A DNA stretch of 64,000 nucleotides from Furcasterigmium furcatum (lineage: Eukaryota; Ascomycota; Sordariomycetes; Glomerellales; Plectosphaerellaceae), in NCBI GenBank assembly GCA_001599815.1, contig BCIA01000003.1, forward strand, positions 4,154,001-4,218,000, read 5' to 3'. The translations under genes were made by a program, and so were the position numbers. Under the pieces are notes generated by a model. It worked only from the letters and a program-made list of their open reading frames with translations. It had not been told where the DNA came from and ran no database searches. Below, piece by piece: positions 56,085 through 64,000 of this stretch; position 1 is the stretch's first letter, and each line of letters opens with the position of its first letter.

Positions 56085-56913
56085 TGTGATGATTGATGCA
56101 CTGCCGGGCTTGACTGTAATAGGCAGGGGCGTTTTCGCATCAGCACTCGCGGACTGCTGAAAAGACCTGGATGCACTGAGACGCGAGAGAAGTGTTGATC
56201 CGGAGGAAGTGGGAGACAAGACGCGTCTGGATGTGGGGGTTGCATCAGGCAGCGACGCCAAGTCACGTGTCCTTCGGTTATGGATTTGCCCACCTCAGCG
56301 AAAGATTCAATGCGCGATGACACCCAAAAACACGGTCGAAAAGGGGCATTATGATTTCTAATGTCCCGAACGGACGTGAGTGATTCAACCCGTTGTCCCT
56401 AAATAAGTGTGCCGAGGTAGGTTTAACGTACCATCAACGAGATGCCCATGAAGCTTCGATTTACAGCCTACACCAATCTGTATATTCTCAGTCACATCGG
56501 AGGAAGCTCCGGCGACAACAAGAGGACGTGAAATTGTCACTGGCGGGAAATGGATTTGTCGACGACGATGTAAGTTACATCGATTCGCAATGCACACTTT
56601 TGACTCCATACGTTGGATCCATCGGCTTCTAGAGACCGAGCGTCAGTTGTCTGACATATCTCGTCAATCACTTCACTGGGACAGCAGTTCAATTCAGTTG
56701 CAATCAATGGCCTGTTGTATTATGCTATGGTACAGGGGAAGTCGAGGTCATGGTTCATGATGCTCCATGCCTCAGGTCCAAAAGAGTGTAAGCTTGTGAG
56801 AGTGCAACCCCAACTCCATAGCAATGCAAAAGCAGTCATGAAGAAACAATCCCTGCTCTAACTCCAGTTGCTCTGTGTCTTTCATGTCTTCCAGGAGACT
56901 TTGTTGTTGTCCC
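56085..56913. other. Intergenic region: rad51 promoter and hsp30 3' end
   Basis: 829 bp between two minus-strand genes. It contains the MCB-like box at 56221-56226 and a CACGTG at 56264-56269 in the rad51 promoter. The rest has no supported gene. Confidence 0.45.
56221..56226. promoter_or_regulatory. MluI cell-cycle box (ACGCGT) upstream of rad51
   Basis: ACGCGT, the palindromic site of MBF (Swi6-Mbp1) factors that drive G1/S transcription, lies 137 nt upstream of the rad51 ATG. Yeast RAD51 is an MCB-regulated gene, so position and partner make sense. A single hexamer can be chance. Confidence 0.45.
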
Positions 56914-57561
56914 TCAGACGATGGCGATGCGGCGCGCCTCGTGCTTGGGCGCCTTCGGGATCGCGATCGTCAGGATTCCGTTGTTAAGGGAGGCGCTGAC
57001 GGCGTCCTGCTGCACCTGGCCGGGGAAGTTGAAGGTCCGGCTGAACTCGCCGATGCTGCGCTCGGTGCACCAGAACTTGGCGCGGGGGGCGGCCTGCTTC
57101 TTCTCGGGCTCGGGCTGCTGGGGAGGCTGCTTCTGGACCTCAGTCTGGGGGGCCTCGGCGCCATCCGTCCACTCGGCATCTTCATCCTCGACCGTGGCCT
57201 GGTGGCTCCTGGATGAGGTGGTAGACTTGTTGTCGTCAACCTCGGCGTTGGTCTGAGCCTCCTCGACAGGCGCGGTGGGGGCGGGGGATGAATCGTAGTT
57301 GCGCTCGACGCGGCCGTGGATGCGAAGAGTGTGGGGGTCGGTGAACTCGATGTGGACGTTCTCCTTGTTCAGGCCGGCAAGCTCGCCGTGAAGCTCAAAG
57401 TGGTTCTCGAGCTCGCGCACATCGAACTTGGGCTGGAAGGCGATGGCGGGGCGAGAGTTGCGGACGTTCTGGCCCTGACGGGCGTAGGAGTCGAAGTCGT
57501 CAAGGAGACGGAAGAGGGGCGTGAAGCTGGCCTCGGTGTGGTAGCGGGGGAAGAAAGCCAT
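56914..57561 (-). CDS. hsp30: Small heat shock protein Hsp30 (alpha-crystallin/Hsp20 family)
   Basis: ATP-independent holdase chaperone induced by heat and stress. Single exon, 215 aa. The N-terminus MAFFPRYHTEASFTPLFRLLDDFD matches the Neurospora Hsp30 start. The alpha-crystallin domain begins near FQPKFDVRELENHFELHGELAGL and continues with HIEFTDPHTLRIHGRVERNY. It is split by an acidic/Gln-Pro insert (about 105-155), then resumes with ERSIGEFSRTFNFPG, and SASLNNGILTIAIPKA holds the C-terminal beta strands. Upstream lie a TATA box and several heat-shock elements. An in-frame ATG at 57664-57666 would add 35 basic, acid-free residues. I chose 57559-57561 because of family length and its far better start context (AAAATGG). 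Confidence 0.95.
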   Translation of the reverse strand: MAFFPRYHTEASFTPLFRLLDDFDSYARQGQNVRNSRPAIAFQPKFDVRELENHFELHGELAGLNKENVHIEFTDPHTLRIHGRVERNYDSSPAPTAPVEEAQTNAEVDDNKSTTSSRSHQATVEDEDAEWTDGAEAPQTEVQKQPPQQPEPEKKQAAPRAKFWCTERSIGEFSRTFNFPGQVQQDAVSASLNNGILTIAIPKAPKHEARRIAIV

Positions 57562-57745
57562 TTTGTTGGAAGTGGTGGTGGGCTTGAAGGTGGAAAGACG
57601 ATACAGAGTTTTGGTGGTTGGAGGTTTAGAGTGTCTGTGGGAAGTTGTTCCGCAGGAGAATTGCATTCAAGTGTTGATTGCTTTGTTGTTCGTTGTGTTG
57701 TTGATGAGAATAGGATTTCGAATGTTCAGCGATTGATGCGGTTGC

Positions 57746-57751
57746 TTTATA
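57746..57751 (-). promoter_or_regulatory. TATA box of hsp30
   Basis: TATAAA on the minus strand, 185 nt upstream of the main start codon and 80 nt upstream of the in-frame alternative ATG. It fits a TATA-driven stress promoter together with the heat-shock elements farther upstream. Confidence 0.65.
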
Positions 57752-57841
57752 CCTGAGAAGGAGGTAGGCAGAAGGATGACTGCCCTGCCCGGAAGCCGGG
57801 CGAAATCTGTGTGATGCATCATCATCGCGCTGCCTAGTAGG

Positions 57842-57935
57842 TTCCCGAAGCGCACTGGATTACAATGGCAGTTTCTCGAAAGTACGTGTAAGCAGCAGGC
57901 CCACGCAATCCGATGGCATCGCGAACGTTCTAGAT
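57842..57935. promoter_or_regulatory. Heat-shock element cluster of hsp30 (proximal)
   Basis: Three HSF-type arrays of inverted GAA/TTC units with 2-nt spacing: TTCCCGAA at 57842-57849, TTCTCGAA at 57873-57880, and GAACGTTCTAGAT at 57923-57935, whose third unit is imperfect. All lie 90-190 nt upstream of the TATA box. Confidence 0.65.
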
Positions 57936-57968
57936 GGCAAACAGTGTGGTTGAACGCGGAATCCCCTA

Positions 57969-57981
57969 GAATCTTCCAGAA
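57969..57981. promoter_or_regulatory. Perfect three-unit heat-shock element of hsp30
   Basis: GAATCTTCCAGAA fits GAAnnTTCnnGAA without mismatch, the minimal trimeric HSF site, about 220 nt upstream of the TATA box. Confidence 0.75.
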
Positions 57982-59744
57982 TCGGGGTGCCTCACCCAGT
58001 GCAGCTTGCGTCCTTGCTTGACGCTCGCGCCCAAACACGACCAAACCACGATATTCTGAAGCTGTGACTCCATAGATCACACAAGTTCCGATTTGACAAC
58101 CTTCTGCATGTTTCAACACGGATTGATTGCACTTCAATTGAAGCCAGAGTGAATGTCAAATCGTGGAATGGCAGCTGACCAATCACTGCGACCAGCCAGC
58201 CCCAAGTGAATTTCCCGACCCGAACTGCTGGAGAAAGACCCACTTCTCCGGCCCCGGTTTCCTTCGGGGGTATGACGTCAAGTCTCCGGCCGACCCGTCG
58301 TCGGTCACGGCACCAAGGGGTATCACAGACTCAACTCCGAAAGTATGGGTTCATCACAGCCCTTGAGCCCCGGTTGGTCTCATCCTGGAGGAGCCCGTAG
58401 TCAGACATCAGGGAAAGTCTTCAGCCCTCGCCGAGAAACCAATGACATTTCGTCTTACATGGCGGACATTCTGATTCCTTCGAGGATGGAACTTGGTGAA
58501 GGCAACAACAGCATATCCGCTCCTCTCTGGGCAGAAGACCCCTGTCGAGGAGTCACCTGAGTCAAGCCTGTTCAAAACGCCATCGACAAAAATTTGCCAT
58601 GTGAGACTCGTGTTTGTTCAAAGTCACTTGCGCCCATCGGGTGTCCGTAGTGATGGACCCTGGCAACCTGGGTGGGTGACTGGCTTCCGGCCCTTGGCGA
58701 GTGGTCATCCACATCGGCGTCAGGCTCAACTTTCACACTGCCAAGCTGAACTTCACATGGACAGCCGGGCCGGCCGACATGCATTTGCTTCTTTTTTTGT
58801 CTTGCCTGTCAGACCTGTAATGCAAGACGCGCGTGTGATGCCTTCAGCGTGTAGATCAGAGCCTCAATGGGCCATCGCTTGCCTGGTGGCGATATGGAGC
58901 CCAGTAGTCGGCTCCTTAGCCGTTGCCGTTCCGGCCCCGTCTCGAGCCACACCCGAGGAGCACATCGCCACTCTCGTAAGCCACAACCGCATAGCTCCGG
59001 GCGCTCAATCTTTCGGCACTTCAGAGTCAGCGTTCTGGACAGGGCTAGAGACAAAGGGAGGCAGCCTACCGACCAACATTGCCAATCTCACACAGAATTG
59101 GGGTTGGCGCCTGGGCCTGGGCTGGTCATATCGGGGCTCTATGCCGTGATGATGCTTAGGCCGAAGATGGGCGGAGTGGAGGCAGAGGGGCTAGTAGGTA
59201 GATGTTCGTAAGTCAATACTTGGGTACATTGCCACACACCACGACAAGCCAGGGGGAGCAGAAAGGATGGCCGCCCACCGCGGGAGGCCCAAGTCGTCCA
59301 GGCTTCAGATCGAGCCTCAGATAATTGAGATGAGTTGTCTCGAAACTTCAGGAAACTGAGACAGCGTCTTGTTGAGCTAGATATAATTCTAAGGACTGCC
59401 TGATGAACTTGAAATAGTTTGGAAGAACACCTATTTCGACAGCAATACAGTCGAAAAGATTATGTATTTTGCTGCCCTCGTGGCAAGCACGCGACGGGGA
59501 CTTGGCTTTCGACTATTCTGTGAAGGTATTGTTCAGAATGTTGATTGCATGCAGGGCTGCTTGCATAGTAGACATAGAGATTAGGTATCGATATCCCGTT
59601 ATCCAATGCCGTACCGTTCGCCGGTCCTAATGCTAGCTAGCTATGTCCAGCATAACCACTTCTCGTCGTGAATCCAAATTGTCTCATAGTCCAGGGGCTG
59701 CAAGTATGCAAACCATACCCGAGTGCCACTAGCTGGCTAGGGTC
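57982..59744. other. Intergenic region, no supported gene
   Basis: About 1.76 kb between the hsp30 promoter and the 3' end of the YTH gene. The largest frame (58493-59149, plus) has no ATG-led coding signature and no domain. The part around 59330-59640 is more AT-rich than its surroundings and may be 3' UTR or decayed sequence. No RNA gene was identified. Confidence 0.5.
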
Positions 59745-61798
59745 TCATCCTTGATAAGGTCGCATGGCAGGATATCCAGGCGCCATCATAACAGGCCGCA
59801 TGCCCGGTGGCATGGACCCTTGAACCGGGCTTTGCACCCTGTTGAATAGCCCGATCAATCTTCGTCCGACTGATGGTTCCAGCTCGGTTCCGTCTCGCGC
59901 AATTTTGACCTCACGGTTCGAGTTCCATGGGTTCCGCAGACCGCGTGTCCGGTAGAAGGGCAGCCGTGTCGTCGAAAGCCATTCCAGCTTGAAAGGCTTT
60001 CCCCAGGCCTTCGCGTTTCCGTCGTCGAGCTCCCCTGCCTTGCTGCTGCTGGTGTCGCTTTCCTCCTCATCTGCGCTGTCCGCTTCTTCTCGCTCCGCCT
60101 CCCAGAAAATGGTGCCACGCGCAGAATCGTCAATAATGCGGCCCTTGGGGGCAAACTCCGTAGCCTCGGTTGGTATGGCTTTGGGCAGGTCCATGTCGTT
60201 GCTTGTCTGTATTTTCGGGGCAAATTCGATCGCAGCTTCGGGGTCGTTGTTGATGGCTGAAACCATCCTTGCGTATCCGAAATATTCGCCTGATTTGTTG
60301 GCTGAGAATACCAAATAGACATTATCGACAGCCTGAAAACAGTTGTTTTTGGTGAGTATGTGACAAAGTCAAGAAGAAGAGGAACCCACTGTGAAAGCCT
60401 TGTTCAGTGTCTCCTCGTTGTGAGACTGCGTGGCCCATATGCCAGTTCGAACACTCAGTTCTAGATCCTCCACTGTCAGACTCTTCAAAACAAAGAAACG
60501 GTCCTTCTGAGTTGAAGATTCGCCATCCGTAGCTGGTTGGGCATCGTTGGCTGGCGTTACAGGCTGCTCCAGAGCCATCTCGCCAGCATCCAGGTCCAGA
60601 GTCTTTTCTTGCACCGCAGGGGCATCGGCGGAAGCAGCTGGGCCCGTTGGAGCTGTTACGCCCGCCGCCCCTTCCACAGTGCTTTTGCGCAAGCGGCTGA
60701 CGAGTCGAACGGACTGGAATTTGGAGTCGTGTAGTTTCTGCTGTGCTGCTACGCAGGTGGCCTCGTCCTTGAAGTTGGCAAATGCGCAGTTGCTCTTGGA
60801 GATGAGGAAGAGCGACTCCAGCCCCGGAGCTTCCTTGCAGACGTGGTGGACAAGACTCATCAGGTCAGTTTGCGGCGGGAGGTTTCCAATCCAGATAGCG
60901 TGGCCTGGAATACTGTCAGCTGGGATTACTTCGAGCTCGAGCCGTTCGAATGCAACCTACCACTCTGTTTAGGCTTCCGCGGTGGTCCTCGCACAACCCT
61001 CGACTTTCCATCCGGTAGGTCTACTTCGATCATGAGCTTTTGATCTAAAAGGCACCCTCTAGATGAAGGATCTTCACCTCTTGAATCCTGAGCAAATTGG
61101 CCAAGTTGGTCCTCGAAGGTAGGTGACTGAGGTAGTATTTTCGGATCCGCCGTTGGCATGCCGTGCCCGTAGAACTGGCTGGGCTGCGACATGCCCTGCT
61201 GATGCGGTGGGTAGTTGGGAGCTGGTTGGTGATGGTAATAGTATCCAGGGGCCATGTGGTTCGGTTGCTGTGCGCCCATGACCATCTGATTGGGATAGTA
61301 ACCCATGTTAGGCCGGCCTTGATGCTGGGTAGGCGGGAGAGGGCTGCCGTAGTATGGCTGGCCCTGCGGGTGCTGCGGCATATAATAATGCTGGTTCGAC
61401 ATGGGCATTCCGGCCTGAGAGGGGTAGTGATTGGCCATGTGCGGCATCATCGGCGACGAGGACGTGTGAGGAACGAAGCGCTGCTGCTGGGCTGGAGGAT
61501 AGCCTCCCCCGGGTCGAAACCCGCCGGTTTGAGGAAGGCTATTAGCCATGTTGGCCATGTTGAAGGCTCCGAGGTGGCCATTACCGGGCGAATGAGGTGT
61601 CGTCATATCAAGTTGAGAAGCGAAAGCATGCTGGTTCTGGGTGTATGGCTGGCAAAGGTATGGTTAGGCCCCAGTCGGGGATTCATATTGATCCTCTGCG
61701 CAGAGAATACATCGTAGAGTACATACCGCAGGGGATGACTGCTGAGGATCCTGGTTGTGGTACTCCTCGGAGCCCACAAGTGGCGGAATGTCGCCCAT
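59745..61798 (-). CDS. YTH-domain RNA-binding protein with RRM (putative m6A reader)
   Basis: Four exons: 61727-61798, 60961-61648, 60390-60904 and 59745-60332 (introns 78, 56 and 57 nt); 620 aa. Residues 1-250 are a disordered Pro/Gln/Met/Tyr/His-rich region (QQQRFVPH, MSNQHYYMPQHPQ). An RRM follows at about 256-325 with RNP2 IWIGNLP and an RNP1-like SNCAFANF. The YTH domain spans about 388-580: RFFVLKSLTVEDLELSV, GIWATQ with the first cage Trp at about 410, LVFSANKSGEYFGYARM, then FKLEWLSTTRLPFYRT with the second cage Trp and RNPWNSNREVKIARDGTELEP. The m6A pocket residues therefore look intact. Exon 1 (MGDIPPLVGSEEYHN) is inferred from a good GTATGT donor and frame continuity; an alternative start is the in-frame ATG at 61604-61606. 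Confidence 0.9.
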
Positions 61799-64000
61799 TT
61801 GGAAACAGGTTCGTCGCAACACCAACTCCTCCTAAGAGGGCACGGAGATGACTATCAAGTCAGGGCCCGTCAGAGGTCTAAGTTGTCAAGATGGGCCGAA
61901 GAGGATGGGGAAATAGAAATAGTCCGTGCTTGAGGGTAAGGGTTTATACCTTTCAGGAATGCGGCGACCCAAAGTCTCGGGAACCGAATTCGAGGGCGAA
62001 CCTGGGGGAATGTGTGGGCAATGATGGTGGTATGACAAGGCACCAGAGAAATTGTGCTATTTGTGGTAGATGGGCGAATGGGCGTCGGTTGGGCCAATAC
62101 CTATTGCCTGCAGGATGCCCACATCGAGCGGGCGAGTTCTTCTGGGAGATCGGGTTGCCGAGCAGGCCTAGTAAGGGGCGTAGAGGTGGGATGGCAGTGC
62201 TCCCCGCGTACGAGTAAGCCCGTGAACAGAAGAAGTACGCAAGGTACGGCAGAGCCCTGGCTAGGTATGCTGTTCAGGCGGCTGAGAGGGGACCAGAGTG
62301 AGGATGCCGGTTGGTCAATGCCGCTGAATGCTCGAGACTCTCGCAGGCAAAGGGGTAAGAGAGGTGTGTTGTAGTAAGGCTCAGAGGCCAGGGTACAGCC
62401 CGGAGGGTGGCGGCCGAGGGAATGAATACTGGGGATTGCGGGCGACGGTGTGAAGGCGGCCGGGCTGTGAAGGACGGCCGATTGGTGTACCAACGTCCGT
62501 CAAATATCTACCCGGGAGGCAGTATCTGCAGGACACGGCCTCTGCTAGTGGGAAGCTGCCGCCGTTGCCACCGGCGGGATGGGCTGCTGGGCTGTCTGCT
62601 TGGTGGCCTGCAAGTTGACGTTTCCCTGGTAGGGGACCCTGGGCCAATCCTCGTGGCTCAACGACCAGATCTGAAAACCACTTTCGGCCTGCTATTTATC
62701 CGAGGAGGGCCAGTGACGACTTTGATGGTTTTGTCGTCCGGAGTTATGACGTGAAGAATGTTGACTGAAATGGATGGATGAGGTCTCACCAACAGCTGGG
62801 GCCAGTGTGACAGGTGGTGATGCGCATCAGACTGGGTATAGTTTGGAGAGAAGTGAAGATGTCGTGTGACCTGGTGGAAAGGCTGGCGCAGAAGTCGACG
62901 GCACTTCCTCAGGGAAGAAACGTGTGCCTCCAACTCAAGGGCAGGGCCAAGACAGTGGAGGAGGTTGCTCTAGACGCTCGGGTTGGCAGCTCAATTCAGG
63001 GTAAGTACGAGGGACTCACTCTCGGCAGAGGGCGGGCCAGAGAGGAAAAAGACGGACGAAGCCTCCAGTAGGTGATGTCTGTCTGTCTGGCGGGCCCGAA
63101 CAGAAAAAAGAAAGTCGCAGGTCGAGGCACCTTGACAGCCAAGACAAGTCATATGAGTGAGTGGGCGAAGTGGGAACGGTAAGTAAGGTACGCAGGATGT
63201 CGGGGAGGGAGGCAAGCAAGCAGCAAGCAAGGCAAGGCGGCAATGCAGGCGTGCAGGCAGTGCGTATATGGAGTCTCCTCCCAGCTAAAGATTGGCCTGC
63301 CCTGCCCATCTGCCCTCACCTGGGCTTTCGTCGCCACGCGGTGTCTGCAGCAGTCTTGGTCTTGGTTGTACTTATTATTATGGCGCCCAGCGTCGACGAT
63401 CCGAGAGTACCGCCTCGACTGGCCGCCGCCGGGTGGGCAGACATGGTTCACATCAAGTAGCTCGCGCCGCGGGTGGCACCGCGATCGGGAGAGGGACAAC
63501 AAGTGTACCACACAAGCGCTCGTTCGCTCGTTTCTGGGCCTGGCCCGCAAGCCCGCTCGTCCTGCTCCATTCTGGGTGATGCCGCTGTGGCTTTGAATTT
63601 CTGGGCGGATCCTAGGCATGTACTCGAAGTAAGTACTTGATGTAGGTACTCCTTGCGCAGAAGATCTGGCTGGAAAGGAACATGTGGATGCGCCTGGTGG
63701 CGTTGGGGGTGCCAGAACTGCCTTCAGATCCGCCGAACAGCAGCAGCAGGACGGACAGCGGTGTCTGGAGACAAGCAGATCAGGGGCTTGGAGAAAAGGG
63801 GAGGGGGGGTGGCCGGGAACGAGAAAGGGGGGTGCGAGTGGACCCATCTCGGTGGGGTCAGTGTGGCTCTGGTGGCTAACACCTCTTTCTCCCCGTCTTT
63901 TCCAACGCCCTTCCACTCCATTCCTTCCCATCCGCATCCATTCGATAATCCAAGTCGACGTGTGGAAATTGAGAACATGTTCCTATAGCGCTTCTGAAAA
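61799..64000. other. Upstream region of the YTH gene to window end, no supported gene
   Basis: 2.2 kb of GC-rich sequence with short frames only (for example 63149-63937, minus). The frames lack domains and read as Arg/Ser/Pro/Cys-rich shadows. The first ~320 nt upstream of the YTH start contain no ATG on the minus strand, which fits a leader. The rest may include the promoter of a divergent gene beyond the window. Confidence 0.5.

Noticed and set aside
58493..59149. 218-codon plus-strand frame
   Set aside because: Begins at a non-ATG codon, no domain, lies between a promoter and a 3' UTR.
63149..63937. 262-codon minus-strand frame near the window end
   Set aside because: Arg/Ser/Cys/Pro-rich with overlapping frames; no splice-supported continuation or domain.

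Overview
The window is nuclear DNA of a filamentous ascomycete, most likely a sordariomycete. Almost every gene has short (about 50-250 nt) GT...AG introns with CTAAC/CTGAC-type branch sites. GC is high, coding third positions are strongly C/G, and the proteins match Pezizomycotina families: OS-4-type MAPKKK, Hsp30, retromer Vps26, Nup120/160 and an RRM-YTH protein. Genus cannot be fixed from sequence alone. I support twenty protein-coding genes, one cut by the left edge. I found no convincing tRNA, rRNA, CRISPR array or transposon.

Layout. 1-6.9 kb: DIS3 exosome nuclease (partial, -), the circularly permuted GTPase NUG1 (-), and a Gpp1-like HAD glycerol-phosphatase (+). 6.9-14.6 kb: about 7.7 kb without a recognisable gene, ending in an ATG-free pyrimidine-rich leader in front of a homeodomain transcription factor (14.6-16.5 kb, +). 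18.4-36.3 kb: housekeeping and signalling genes, namely the HOG-pathway MAPKKK OS-4/Ssk2 (-), an Ofd1/Tpa1 2-oxoglutarate dioxygenase (+), endopolyphosphatase PPN1 (-), glycine-cleavage T-protein GCV1 (-) and V-ATPase subunit H VMA13 (-).

34.8-44.0 kb: a compact accessory block that looks like an undescribed catabolic gene cluster. It holds a Rossmann-fold/SAF-domain oxidoreductase (COG4091 type, -), a divergently transcribed MFS transporter of the anion:cation symporter type (+), a Zn(II)2Cys6 activator (+), and a stand-alone DUF1537 acid-sugar kinase (-). An uptake carrier, a dehydrogenase-like enzyme, a kinase of four-carbon acid sugars and a local regulator together suggest use of a tetronate-like acid sugar. 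The substrate is unknown and no aldolase or decarboxylase partner is in the block.

45.3-64 kb: a Cys-rich membrane protein of unknown function behind another long ATG-free leader; RPL9 (-) and VPS26 (+) sharing a divergent promoter; NUP120/160 (-); RAD51 (-) with an MCB-type box; HSP30 (-) with TATA and heat-shock elements and an in-frame upstream ATG that could give a second isoform; and an RRM-YTH RNA reader (-). The last 2.2 kb holds no gene I can support.

Exon limits were inferred by eye from splice consensus, reading frame and family knowledge. No alignment or search was run.
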